Source of the DNA: Candidatus Phosphitivorax anaerolimi
GTDB lineage: Bacteria > Desulfobacterota > Desulfomonilia > UBA1062
Direction: 5' to 3'
DNA: 64,000 nt
NCBI GenBank assembly: GCA_001896555.1
Contig: MPOS01000004.1
Span: 1 to 64,000, forward strand
How positions within the stretch are numbered: position 1 is the stretch's first letter; each line of letters opens with the position of its first letter. Below, piece after piece: positions 8,380 through 16,836 of this stretch. The notes below the pieces were generated by a model. That model did not search any database. It was not told the DNA's origin and saw only the letters and a program-made list of their open reading frames with translations. The translations under genes and the position numbers were made by a program.

Positions 8380-9594
8380 TCATCCTCCTCCAAGCTGCGA
8401 GATGAGATCATAGACGGGCCCGATCAGCGAGACGACGATGAATACGAACAGTCCGCCCGAGATCGCCATGACAATGGGCTCGATCATCTTGCCCATGACG
8501 TCAACGGACCGGGAGGTCTGCTCCTGATACATATCCGCCAGGTACTGAAGACGCTGATCGAGCGTTCCCGTGCTCTCGCCTACGCTGACCATACGCAGCG
8601 TGACCGGGTCGAAGAACCGGGTGAGGGCGAATGCGTTCAGCAGGGATTCACCCCTGCCCGCAGCCTGCCGTATCCTGGCGATCATCTTCGTGACGGCAGG
8701 GTTCGAAAAGGTGGTCTCCAGCACATCGAAGCACTTGGTCAGGGTGACGCCCGAGCGGAGCATCAGGGACATGTTGGAAAAGAACAGGGTGAGCGACGCA
8801 TTCTTCAGGAGCTTCCCTGCAACAGGGATGTTAAAGCAGGCCATGGCCAGGAAGACGCGCGTGCGTTCATGCCTTTTCAGCACCCAGACCAATGCAATCA
8901 GAAGGAGGACCGCCGCCGGGAAAACATACCAATAGGCCCGGGAGAAATCCACGAACTCCACCAGGGCGAGCGTCATATCCGGCAATACCACATTCATGTC
9001 GTTGAAGGTTTCCACCAGACGCGGAAGCACAAAGAAGATCCAGAACACCATGACGCCCCCCATGGCCGAGATGACGAATGCCGGATAGATGAGGGCGCGC
9101 TTGGTCTGGGAGATGATGTCGTCCACGCGCTTGATGTACTCGGCGGTGCTCTTGAGGGCCTCCTGGATGGTGCCGGTCTCCTCTCCTATGTTGCAGAAGA
9201 ACGAGAGCATGGGAGGAAACACCTCGGGCTGGGCCTTGAATGCACCGGAAAGCGACTCGCCTCTCGTGATCTCCCGGATCACCTGTTCGAGGGCCTTTTT
9301 GAGTCTCTTGTTCCGGACGGTATCCTTGATGCTCTCCATGGACTCCAGCAGCGGCAGGCCGCTTGCCACCATGGAGGAAAGGGCTTCGCAGAATTCGATG
9401 ATGTCCGTGCGCTCCACCCTGGGCTGGATCATCGAGTCGACGGCATCGGTGAGGATGAACCGCCTTTTGCGGTATTTCAGGAGAATCTGGTCCCGGGACG
9501 CGAGGGTATCCATGAGTCCGCCCAAGTCGTCGAAATGTCCCTTGCCCGTGATGACCGAGCCGTCCTGGTTCAACGCCTGGTAGGTGAACAGCAT
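8380..9594 (-). CDS. Inner-membrane platform protein GspF/PilC/MshG
   Basis: A 404-residue polytopic platform protein of the T2SS/T4P family. Two GspF domains are visible, at ~65-190 and ~270-390. Each has the family pattern ('FCEALSSMVASGLPLLESM' in the first, 'FFSNMSLMLRSGVTLTKCF' in the second) followed by membrane helices ('LIYPAFVISAMGGVMVFWIF', 'IVMAISGGLFVFIVVSLIGP'). The ATG at 9594 shares its first base with the stop of gspE (TAATG), so the two genes are coupled. It converts ATPase motion into pilin insertion or extrusion at the inner membrane. I do not assign an MSHA-specific symbol because GspF, PilC and MshG cannot be separated by eye. Confidence 0.94.
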   Translation of the reverse strand: MLFTYQALNQDGSVITGKGHFDDLGGLMDTLASRDQILLKYRKRRFILTDAVDSMIQPRVERTDIIEFCEALSSMVASGLPLLESMESIKDTVRNKRLKKALEQVIREITRGESLSGAFKAQPEVFPPMLSFFCNIGEETGTIQEALKSTAEYIKRVDDIISQTKRALIYPAFVISAMGGVMVFWIFFVLPRLVETFNDMNVVLPDMTLALVEFVDFSRAYWYVFPAAVLLLIALVWVLKRHERTRVFLAMACFNIPVAGKLLKNASLTLFFSNMSLMLRSGVTLTKCFDVLETTFSNPAVTKMIARIRQAAGRGESLLNAFALTRFFDPVTLRMVSVGESTGTLDQRLQYLADMYQEQTSRSVDVMGKMIEPIVMAISGGLFVFIVVSLIGPVYDLISQLGGG

Positions 9595-11228
9595 TACCGG
9601 AGGACCCTCCTGGCTTCCTGGAAACTGGTCTTGCCGGCTACGACCTTGCGGACTGCGTCCTGTGCCAGGGTGTACATGCCCTCCTCGATCGCCTTGTCCT
9701 TGATTTCGAAGGGGTGCGCTCCCATGGAGATGAGCCGTTCCACCTCTTGGGTCACCGGGAGGATCTCGGCGATCATCATCCTGCCCAGGTATCCGGTCTT
9801 GATGCACTGGTCGCAACCTTTCGGGGCGTAAATCGTGGTGCCCGGAGCGATGCCGAACATCCGGCTCTCCTCCTCTCCGGACGGATAGGGCTCCTTGCAG
9901 TAGGGGCACAGGGCGCGCACGAGCCGCTGGGCGATGACGCACAGGAGCGAGGAGGAGATCATGTAGTCCTTGATTCCCAGATCCTTGAGCCGGGGGATTG
10001 CGCCCACGGCGTCGTTGGCGTGCACGGTCGAGAGGACAAGGTGCCCGGTCTGGGCCGCACGCATCCCCATGGTGGCGGTATCCGCATCCCGGATCTCGCC
10101 GATGAGGATAACATCCGGGTCCTGACGCAGAAAGGCCCGTACGGCGGATGCAAACACATAGCCTGCCTTTTCGTTGACCTGGGTCTGCCGGATCAAGGGG
10201 AACTGGTACTCCACCGGGTCCTCCACGGTCACGATATTTTTCTCGATGGAATTGAGCTCACGCAGGGATGCGTAGAGTGTGGTGGTTTTTCCCGATCCCG
10301 TGGGACCCGATACCAGGATCATGCCGAAGGGTTTGTGGAGGATCTCCTTGAGCGTAACGAGGTCGTCATCCGCAATCCCCAGGTTCTTGAGGTTGTAGAG
10401 CTCCTCGGTGCTGGCCAGTATCCTCAAGACCATGTTTTCCCCGTGTGAAACCCGGAGTGTGGACACCCTCATGTCGTAGTTCTCGTTGAGAAAGTCGAAG
10501 GTGAGGCGCCCGTCCTGGGGTTTTCTCTGCTCGGAGATGTCCATCTCCGCCTTGACCTTGATTGTGGAAATGATGCGCGGGTGAACCTCTACAGGGAAGG
10601 TGTAGAAGGGATAGAGAATCCCGTCGATGCGGTAGTGGATCTGGGAGGTCCTGTCCGTGGGGGTGATGTGGATGTCGGTTGCCCGGGAATTGATGGCGGA
10701 CATGAGGATGAGCCGGGTGAGCTTTTCGGTGTCCACATCGTGTATGTTGCGCCTGGCGAGTTCGAGCTGCTCGCTAATCTCATCCTCTATGGGATGCTCC
10801 AGGAGGTAGTAGTCCTTTTCGATGTGCCGTTGTATCTGGGAAGCTGATGCGATTACGAGCGCGAGCTTCTTTTTCGCGATCCGGGAGGCCAGATCCAGAA
10901 CCTTGGAATTTTCGGGCTCATTGGTGGCAACAGTGAGCACGGAGTCTTCGACTGCCACGGGCAGCAGTGCGTTGTCCTTGGCGAATGCCAGGGGCAGCGA
11001 CCTCAGCGCATCTTTGGGGGGAGTGTAGTTTCTCAGCTCAAGAAATTCCAGGCCCGACTGCTTGGCAACGGCCTGGGCGAGCTCGGTCTGGGTCACGAGT
11101 CCCAGGCGGAGCAGGATATCGCCCACCCGCTCGCCGGTTGCCCGCTGCTCCTTGAGAGAAAGGCCGATCTCCTGGTCGGTGATGATCCCTTCGTCTTTGA
11201 GCAGATCGCCGATGCGTTTCTTTTCCAT
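9594..11228 (-). CDS. Assembly ATPase GspE/PilB/MshE
   Basis: A 544-residue hexameric motor ATPase. The N1 domain (residues ~1-150, 'RIGDLLKDEGIITDQEI...') is of the MshE-N/T2SSE-N type; in MshE this domain can bind c-di-GMP. The catalytic domain shows Walker A 'GPTGSGKTTTLYAS' (~308), the Asp box, Walker B 'DPDVILIGEIRD' and the His box 'TGHLVLSTVHAND'. A zinc site follows ('CPYCKEPY' and 'CDQCIKTGYLGR'). Length is normal for the family. It is preceded by a 74-nt spacer holding a perfect palindrome and coupled to gspF downstream. The tetracysteine and the absence of a PilT paralogue point to extension rather than retraction. Confidence 0.95.
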   Translation of the reverse strand: MEKKRIGDLLKDEGIITDQEIGLSLKEQRATGERVGDILLRLGLVTQTELAQAVAKQSGLEFLELRNYTPPKDALRSLPLAFAKDNALLPVAVEDSVLTVATNEPENSKVLDLASRIAKKKLALVIASASQIQRHIEKDYYLLEHPIEDEISEQLELARRNIHDVDTEKLTRLILMSAINSRATDIHITPTDRTSQIHYRIDGILYPFYTFPVEVHPRIISTIKVKAEMDISEQRKPQDGRLTFDFLNENYDMRVSTLRVSHGENMVLRILASTEELYNLKNLGIADDDLVTLKEILHKPFGMILVSGPTGSGKTTTLYASLRELNSIEKNIVTVEDPVEYQFPLIRQTQVNEKAGYVFASAVRAFLRQDPDVILIGEIRDADTATMGMRAAQTGHLVLSTVHANDAVGAIPRLKDLGIKDYMISSSLLCVIAQRLVRALCPYCKEPYPSGEEESRMFGIAPGTTIYAPKGCDQCIKTGYLGRMMIAEILPVTQEVERLISMGAHPFEIKDKAIEEGMYTLAQDAVRKVVAGKTSFQEARRVLR

Positions 11229-11242
11229 GCCATGTTCCAGAC

Positions 11243-11268
11243 GCCGCCCAGGGCATGCCCTGGGCGGC
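11243..11268. repeat. Perfect 26-bp palindrome between pilin and gspE
   Basis: The arms GCCGCCCAGGGCA (11243-11255) and TGCCCTGGGCGGC (11256-11268) are exact reverse complements. In the minus-strand transcript they form a very stable GC hairpin 34 nt after the pilin stop and 15 nt before the gspE start. No T tract follows. It most likely protects the pilin mRNA end or partly terminates, giving more pilin than motor. Confidence 0.8.
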
Positions 11269-11302
11269 AGGTATATTCACGAGATGCCCGGGAATGTCTT
11301 TT

Positions 11303-11878
11303 CTACATGCGCCAGATCATCTGCTTCGGCGCCTGGTTGGTATAGATCGTGTTGGAACGGATGGAGCCGGAATTGTATACCCCGTCGTCATACTTGGTGT
11401 CGATCTGCAGGGCTACCTGGGCCGGTATCCCGTTAAAGTACATGCAATTAGCGTTCACGGCAGAGCCGGCAAAGTTGCCCACCCACTGGATGCGCATGAA
11501 GTCACCAAACGCATGGTTCGGCAAGTCGGTCGGTGTGCCGTCGTAACTGCCGTTGATGATCCCGGCCAGGACAAGGTCTTCAAACACGTATCCATATTCG
11601 GCCGCATCGATCTGCCCGTCCCCGTCTCCCTCGTGGGTGTCGCCGGTGGGCGTTCCCGCCTGGTTTTCATCTCCCGGGAGCATGCCGTACCGGTCAAAGT
11701 AGGTATAGTACGCTGCTGCGATGGAATCTTTCTGATTCACGAGCTTTTTGACCTTGGCGTTTTCGATCAGGGCCTCACCCTTGAGCACTCCGGTAATGAG
11801 CAGTCCCACAATGACCAGCACCAGTGCAAGCTCCACCAGGGTGAATCCGTGTTTGTCCCGTATGCACGGCTTTCTCAT
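11303..11878 (-). CDS. Type IV prepilin with EF-hand-like loop, possible major pilin
   Basis: A 191-residue prepilin. The leader is short (11 residues) and basic, ending 'RDKHG/FTLVELALVLVIVG' with Gly-1 and Glu+5, the standard PilD site. The alpha1 helix continues to ~60. Residues 83-94 read EGDGDGQIDAAE, matching a 12-residue EF-hand loop except Glu for Asp at position 1. Its short leader, promoter-proximal place and the stable hairpin after it suggest the major subunit, but abundance cannot be read from DNA. The ATG at 11878 follows GAGAGG. MSHA and GspG pilins often use a bound calcium ion for stability, which fits. Confidence 0.86.
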   Translation of the reverse strand: MRKPCIRDKHGFTLVELALVLVIVGLLITGVLKGEALIENAKVKKLVNQKDSIAAAYYTYFDRYGMLPGDENQAGTPTGDTHEGDGDGQIDAAEYGYVFEDLVLAGIINGSYDGTPTDLPNHAFGDFMRIQWVGNFAGSAVNANCMYFNGIPAQVALQIDTKYDDGVYNSGSIRSNTIYTNQAPKQMIWRM

Positions 11879-11986
11879 ATCCAAATACCTCTCTTTCGTT
11901 GGTATGTAGCCGCTTCTTCGGGACATTTTTCTGAAAACTTTACATGGCCTTCTCTGTGTTCATAAACGTCCTTTCTCCCTCATGAA

Positions 11987-12005
11987 GAGAAAAAGCCTTT
12001 TTCTC
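11987..12005 (-). terminator. A/T-rich hairpin after the VWA fusion gene
   Basis: The arms GAGAAAAA (11987-11994) and TTTTTCTC (11998-12005) flank a 3-nt loop, starting 10 nt beyond the stop of the minus-strand gene. The A/T-rich stem is weak, but the U-rich 3' arm could pause polymerase. It may act as an attenuator that separates expression of the fusion gene from the pilin gene. Confidence 0.35.
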
Positions 12006-12014
12006 CAGGCAGAC

Positions 12015-14162
12015 TTAAGGCGATTCAGAAACGATTCTGGTCCCGAGGCTGCACTGGCTGATGCCCGGCAGCCCGGATATGTCTAGCCTGTGGATGGAAC
12101 CATCCCAGCTGATGTGCTCCATGATCCCGGCATCCGGGTCGATGACCGGCCCGAATGCCTTTGCCCCGAAAAGGGTGGTCTGCGATACGGTGTCTCCAGT
12201 CAGGGCATCCAGAATCACCAGAGATGACTCGCCGCTGTCGATCCCGCCGCATTCGTCCGGTTCCCAGACTGACAGGTAGAGCTTCGCATCCATGACCACG
12301 GCGTTGGTGATGGCGCCAATCTCCAGGGATCTGCTCCAGAGGATTTCTCCCGCCCTCAGACACACCGCCCGGCCCCCGGCGAGGGCGATGATGTGCAGCT
12401 CGCGCCTGGAATGAAAGGACCGGATGCCCCGGATTTCACCTGAAAGGTTCGGAAAGAGGAGATCCAGCCAGGCAAGATCCTGCCCCAGGATCGTGATCTG
12501 GCCTGTCCGCGATGCAGCGAGCACCACTCCTTCACAGGGATCGTACTCAAGGGCGCACACAGAGCTGTCTGCCGTAAACAGGGCCTCAAAGAGACCCTCT
12601 CTGAGCGTATGGGCCGTGATGACGGCGCCATCCGCCGAAAAGAGGCTCCCATCAGACGCTGTGTACAGGCCGCCCGGGCACAGCCACCGGATCAGGGGCC
12701 CATCGCCGAGAACCACGATGTCTCCACGGATGTCGGGTCCGGCGATGATGAGGTCTTCCCGTCCGGTCACCCTGCCGCCCGCCCCTTCCACCATCCACGA
12801 GCAGGCCCCTCTTGCCGTGTCTATGCACACGAGATTATCCCGGGAGGTGGTACACAGGAGCGTCTCTCCATTCACGAAGATCGAGAGTGCAGTGCCTCTG
12901 ATCTCAAGGCCGGGGACGCCTGAGAGATGGGGGAGCCCGTTGGCCATGCGTTTGAGGTATGCGGCGCTCTCCCAGTCGATCCACGAAGGGAAAAGGCGCA
13001 GGTCGATGCTCGAGAGAACACGCCTGGTGCCTCCGGAAAGGCAGTGCGGCAGGGTGACCAGGCTCGGAGGCGGATCGAAGGCGCCGGCGCCGGGCATGAG
13101 TTTCCCCCCGCCCTTGTCGGCCGTGGCGTTCAAGAAAAGGGTATCAGGCCCCACCACGTGGATGCTGATTCCCTGTGACCGGGCCATTGCCGCCACGTCG
13201 TCCAGACAGTGGGAACCCTCCCCTGCAATGGCCCGGTCATTGGGATCGCCGTCATGGTCATAGTCCTGGAGCCAGCCGGGAATGTCCCCGTCGCCCACAG
13301 CTATGCCGTCGGTGGCCACGATGATGTGGTTTGCGGTGCTGCACCTGTCGGGGAACGAATCGAGAAGACTCAGGAGGCTCTCCGAGAGCGCCGACTCAAC
13401 CGACTCGGGCCTGAGGCCCTCCAGGGTCGAGAAGAGCAGTGCCCGGTCGGTGGTGAAGGGCTGGACGATCCCCCCGGACACGGTGGCTATGGCCATGGGA
13501 CACAGGTCCATGGAATCGATGAACTCTTTGAGCGACTCCATGACAAAGGTCCAGCACGGCATGGTGCCGCCGAGGGAATAGGTGTCGTGGGCCTGATGCC
13601 AGATGTTGCCGTAATCGCCGCGGAAAAAGGTCCCCTGGGGTGTGGAGAGGCTTGAGCTCACATCGTCCCGGTCTGGTACCGGCACGATGTCCCCGCCCGG
13701 CCTCGCGAGATACAGGCCGTTGTCCCGATACCGGCGGTCGCAGGCGGCGAGCATGTCTTGCCCGTCGTCCACCAGAAGAATGATGTGCGGTCTCCAGCCG
13801 GAGAGCAGGGGGGCCTGCCCCGGCATATCGGGCTGGCCTCTGAGCCGGATGCGCCAGGAATACCGGCGCTGGTTCATCCAGGTCTTCTCGGTCAGCTCGG
13901 TCGAGAAACAGGCGTGGTCCCATCCTTCGGGGGCATGGAGCATGATGTGCCGGAAAACCGGTTCCTCTTCGGTCCCGGCGGGGATGTGCGTCCGGGAAAG
14001 CAGGCTCACGAAGGCGGTGGAAGATTTCATGTTGTGTGCGACGAGCGAGCAGGTGATCAGGGCGATACCCTGGACCGCGATGCAGAAGACCAGGGCGTAC
14101 ATGAGGACCCACCCATTCTCACTGCAGGTGATAGGTATAAGAGATCCGTTCTCTGTTTTCAT
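12015..14162 (-). CDS. Pilin-like N-terminus / VWA / beta-propeller fusion, putative pilus-tip protein
   Basis: A 715-residue protein. The N terminus 'CSENG/WVLMYALVFCIAVQG' resembles PilX-type minor pilins or a single membrane anchor (residues ~17-42). Residues ~124-345 form a VWA-like fold: the MIDAS strand reads 'IILLVDDGQDM' (normally DxSxS), followed by 'NHIIVATDGIAVGDGDI' and a PilY1-like 'DYDHDGDPND...GSHCLDDVAAMA'. From ~410 to the end there are repeated short strands typical of a PQQ-like propeller ('ALSIFVNGETLLCTTSRDN', 'LSVWEPDECGG'). In type IV pili PilX and PilY1 are separate; here they appear merged. It starts 44 bp inside the upstream pilin gene (ATG 14162, GGAAG upstream); ATG 14102 is an alternative. 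The architecture is inferred from motifs. Confidence 0.7.
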   Translation of the reverse strand: MKTENGSLIPITCSENGWVLMYALVFCIAVQGIALITCSLVAHNMKSSTAFVSLLSRTHIPAGTEEEPVFRHIMLHAPEGWDHACFSTELTEKTWMNQRRYSWRIRLRGQPDMPGQAPLLSGWRPHIILLVDDGQDMLAACDRRYRDNGLYLARPGGDIVPVPDRDDVSSSLSTPQGTFFRGDYGNIWHQAHDTYSLGGTMPCWTFVMESLKEFIDSMDLCPMAIATVSGGIVQPFTTDRALLFSTLEGLRPESVESALSESLLSLLDSFPDRCSTANHIIVATDGIAVGDGDIPGWLQDYDHDGDPNDRAIAGEGSHCLDDVAAMARSQGISIHVVGPDTLFLNATADKGGGKLMPGAGAFDPPPSLVTLPHCLSGGTRRVLSSIDLRLFPSWIDWESAAYLKRMANGLPHLSGVPGLEIRGTALSIFVNGETLLCTTSRDNLVCIDTARGACSWMVEGAGGRVTGREDLIIAGPDIRGDIVVLGDGPLIRWLCPGGLYTASDGSLFSADGAVITAHTLREGLFEALFTADSSVCALEYDPCEGVVLAASRTGQITILGQDLAWLDLLFPNLSGEIRGIRSFHSRRELHIIALAGGRAVCLRAGEILWSRSLEIGAITNAVVMDAKLYLSVWEPDECGGIDSGESSLVILDALTGDTVSQTTLFGAKAFGPVIDPDAGIMEHISWDGSIHRLDISGLPGISQCSLGTRIVSESP

Positions 14163-14805
14163 GATAACAGGCTTCCATTACGATGGAGACCTCTGCGCCG
14201 TCCAAGCTCGGGGTGAAGATGCAGACAGCCTCCGCCAGCAGCTGACCGTTCCGGTACAGCCCGTCCGTCCTCAACTCGTAGTGGATCGCCGGCACGGCGC
14301 GCTCGCCGATGCTCCCCGGGGCCGGCGCCTTCAGGGTGATGACGGCATCGCCCCGGGAATACCCGTGGGAGATGACGCACGGCCCGCTTTCGGTGATGAT
14401 TCCGAGATCGGCCCAGTAGTCATATGACCCGCTTGCGTCGATGTCGAGGGCATCGAGGGTCATGGAGCTGCCGGAGAGCGTGCGGATGATGGAGTAGTAG
14501 GGAGGAGGGGTGCTGGCATGCACGCGGATGCCGCTGTGGGATGAGGTGAGGGGCACCCCGGCGATGAACAGGGCGCTTCCCTGGCACGCGACCCTCATGT
14601 CCTGGGGCAGCAGACATGCACACTGTTTCAGGTCGGCGTCCAGCCGGATGATTGCACTTCGCAGAGATTGCATGCAGTACCAGCCGGCCATGGCGTCCCG
14701 ATATGCAGATGCGGTGAGGGAGTGGATGCTAAAGAGGGTAAGGATGAGGATCGACGCAAGGGTAATCGAAAGCAGGAGCTCAACAAGTGTCAGACCTCTT
14801 TCCAT
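14119..14805 (-). CDS. Minor prepilin, PulJ/PilW-like
   Basis: A 228-residue protein with a very short leader: 'MERG/LTLVELLLSITLASIL' gives Gly-1 and Glu+5 for PilD processing. The hydrophobic segment runs to ~30. The rest fits a PulJ/GspJ-like minor pseudopilin, with several Cys and a long beta-rich tail. It is the first gene of the ten-gene pilus operon and starts at ATG 14805, with a weak Shine-Dalgarno. Its 3' end overlaps the VWA fusion gene by 44 bp, implying coupled translation, which fits a tip-complex partner of the fusion protein. Confidence 0.78.
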   Translation of the reverse strand: MERGLTLVELLLSITLASILILTLFSIHSLTASAYRDAMAGWYCMQSLRSAIIRLDADLKQCACLLPQDMRVACQGSALFIAGVPLTSSHSGIRVHASTPPPYYSIIRTLSGSSMTLDALDIDASGSYDYWADLGIITESGPCVISHGYSRGDAVITLKAPAPGSIGERAVPAIHYELRTDGLYRNGQLLAEAVCIFTPSLDGAEVSIVMEACYHENRERISYTYHLQ

Positions 14806-14896
14806 ATAATTTTCACACAAAACAATCGGATACCAAAATTCCAAAAGCCGGGCATGTTCCTCGTGAGGCGGGTGTTCCGTGGTGGATTCAAATATT

Positions 14897-14925
14897 ACAG
14901 TAAATGAATTTTTATGAAAGGTCAA
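14897..14925 (-). promoter_or_regulatory. Candidate sigma70 promoter of the pilus operon
   Basis: On the minus strand, TTGACC (14920-14925) lies 17 nt before TACTGT (14897-14902). The -35 matches 5 of 6 and the -10 matches the conserved T, A and final T. Transcription would start near 14890, about 85 nt before the first prepilin ATG. Confidence 0.4.
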
Positions 14926-15088
14926 GGATTCTCTCTTCTGAATCATCTCCCGACTGCCGATACGAGAACAAAATACCCCGGATAGAGTTATTCGGATCAA
15001 TGGTAAGGAATTTCAGGAGGCTGCCCCCGGCGCCCGCTCAATGAAGGGTTTAGGGCTGTATCAGGGGCGAAAATGGGAATGGACAGAT

Positions 15089-15111
15089 CGGTTATTCCTT
15101 GGTAATAACCG
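15089..15111. repeat. Inverted repeat upstream of membrane TPR gene
   Basis: CGGTTATT (15089-15096) and AATAACCG (15104-15111) are exact 8-bp arms around a 7-nt centre, 32 nt before the TPR start. The size and A/T core suit a dimeric regulator's operator; a leader hairpin is the alternative. Confidence 0.5.
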
Positions 15112-15142
15112 ACTCAAATACCAGCAAATGCAAGGGCGAGGG

Positions 15143-16783
15143 ATGGGAAAGAAAGGAAGCGCAGTTTTCATCGTTATCTTGGTCATCGCCATAGGATTCG
15201 TCCTCTTTCTCAGCGTTCCCATCGGCGGGAAGATCGGGCTTGTCCGAGAGGCCATGGTCTCCTTCATTTTCCGCAAGCCTCCTCGCTTCATCTCCATGGA
15301 GGTGAGCGTGGACGGGAACCCCCAAGTTATCAGACCCGGCGAGAGCCTGTTGATCAAGGGCACAGAGACTGTTGTCATCACCAAGATAAAGGCGAACACC
15401 TTCTTCGATTCCTATCTCACCGCCGACGTGGTGGGGTTCGGAAACACCAACGACCTGCACGAGCCGATCGAGACCTCCCAGATCCGCGACCAGCTCCTGG
15501 CCGCCGGTCTGCGCTCGGTTCCCATCGATGTCTACTACATCGAGTACAACATTGCCAGGGTCCCGCTCGAGATGGAGCTCACCGAGCAGGATTTTCTGAA
15601 CCGGTTGAAGGAGTCCAAGAACGTTGACGACCAGATCGCCATCCTCAAGAGCGCCCATGCGAGTTTTCCCAAAAACCGGGAGTTCGTGGCCAAGCTCGAT
15701 GAGCTGCTCACGAAAAAGAACGACTACGAGACGCTCGCCGGCATCTACAAGGCCATGATGGAGGCCGACCCTGACGACATGCATGCCCATGCGCAGCTCT
15801 CCCGCTGCTACACCCGGCTGGGCATGTTCAGGGAAGCCATGGCGATAAGCCAGAAGATCGTTGACAAGGGGAGGGCTGATTCCAACACCTACCGCCGCAT
15901 GGCATACATCGCAGGGCAGATGGGAGATTTCGACAACAGGGTGAAATACCTCAGGAAGGCCCTCGAACTCTCGCCCGGCACCGACTCCATCATCATCGAC
16001 CTGGGCAAGACCTATGAGCAGGCCGGAAGGCCGGCAGAGGCCCTGGAGATATACAAGTCGGCAGCGGGCAATGCCAGGGACCGCGAGATCCTGATTCCCG
16101 TGATCGAAGACGCCCTCAAGAAGAAGAACTACAAGGAAGCGGCCTCCCTGCTGAAACGCTATGTCACGCATTATCCCAAAGACGGGAATGCATACGCCCA
16201 GCTCGGCATGATCATGGGCAGGCTCGGAGATGCAGATGCGCAGGTCGCCTACTATTCCAAGGCCGTGGAACTCTCGCCGAAGGACCCGGTGCTGCTCTAT
16301 AATCTGGGCGCATCCTATGAAAAGGCCGGCAAGGAGAAGAGCGCCCTGGAAGCCTTCCGAAAGGCGCTCGCCATAAAGCCCGGCGACAAGGATTCCCTGC
16401 TGCGGGCCGCCGCGCTGAGTTTGAAGGCGAAGGACTATCAGGCGGCCTATGGATACTACCAGTCGCTGCTCAAGGTGGAACAGTCAAATGAATACCGTAA
16501 GGGGCTCGTGTCAGCCGCAGTGGGTCTGAAGGACCACGACAAGATCATTGACGCTGCAGGCCAGTACCTCAAGCACGCAAAGGACTACGATGCCGCGCTG
16601 GCGCTCGCATACGCATACGAGGCACGGGCTGCTTCCAGGACGGGGAAGCAGAAGCTCGAGGACATAAACGCCGCAGTAGAGGCCTATCAGCTTGCCCTGA
16701 AGATCAATCCGAAATCCACGAAGGCCCAGGAGAGGATCCCGGAGCTCAAGATCGAGTCCATAAGACTCAAAAAAGGCATCTGA
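15143..16783 (+). CDS. Membrane-anchored TPR protein
   Basis: A 546-residue protein with an N-terminal membrane segment ('SAVFIVILVIAIGFVLFLSV') right after the start. A beta-rich region of ~100 residues follows, then a long TPR array from ~180 to the end (units such as 'AHAQLSRCYTRLGMFREAM', 'VKYLRKALELSPGTDSIIID', 'AYAQLGMIMGRLGDADAQV'). The ATG at 15143 is preferred over 15128 because GGGCGAGGG lies directly upstream. It is divergent from the pilus operon, and large TPR proteins of this shape (MshN, PilF types) sometimes serve pilus loci. The precise role is unknown. Confidence 0.82.
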   Translation: MGKKGSAVFIVILVIAIGFVLFLSVPIGGKIGLVREAMVSFIFRKPPRFISMEVSVDGNPQVIRPGESLLIKGTETVVITKIKANTFFDSYLTADVVGFGNTNDLHEPIETSQIRDQLLAAGLRSVPIDVYYIEYNIARVPLEMELTEQDFLNRLKESKNVDDQIAILKSAHASFPKNREFVAKLDELLTKKNDYETLAGIYKAMMEADPDDMHAHAQLSRCYTRLGMFREAMAISQKIVDKGRADSNTYRRMAYIAGQMGDFDNRVKYLRKALELSPGTDSIIIDLGKTYEQAGRPAEALEIYKSAAGNARDREILIPVIEDALKKKNYKEAASLLKRYVTHYPKDGNAYAQLGMIMGRLGDADAQVAYYSKAVELSPKDPVLLYNLGASYEKAGKEKSALEAFRKALAIKPGDKDSLLRAAALSLKAKDYQAAYGYYQSLLKVEQSNEYRKGLVSAAVGLKDHDKIIDAAGQYLKHAKDYDAALALAYAYEARAASRTGKQKLEDINAAVEAYQLALKINPKSTKAQERIPELKIESIRLKKGI

Positions 16784-16836
16784 CGCCCCGCGCGGCCAAG
16801 ACACGATAGAGAACGATTCCATCTCCTGATAAGGCA

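Larger units (their letters stand above)
14806..15142. other. Divergent intergenic region, pilus operon versus TPR gene
   Basis: These 337 bp separate the minus-strand pilus operon from the plus-strand membrane TPR gene. They contain a candidate sigma70 promoter for the pilus operon (14897-14925) and an inverted repeat (15089-15111) near the TPR gene. No coding frame with protein-like composition was seen. Shared control of both units is plausible from the geometry. Confidence 0.6.

Noticed and set aside
8113-9831. 572-codon open frame on the plus strand opposite gspF and gspE
   Set aside because: Antisense shadow of two well-identified genes; the translation is rich in Arg, His, Gly and Asp and has no domain, as expected from reverse reading of GC-rich codons.
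15092-16171. 359-codon minus-strand frame opposite the TPR gene
   Set aside because: Mirror image of the TPR repeats; no start signal and no known fold.
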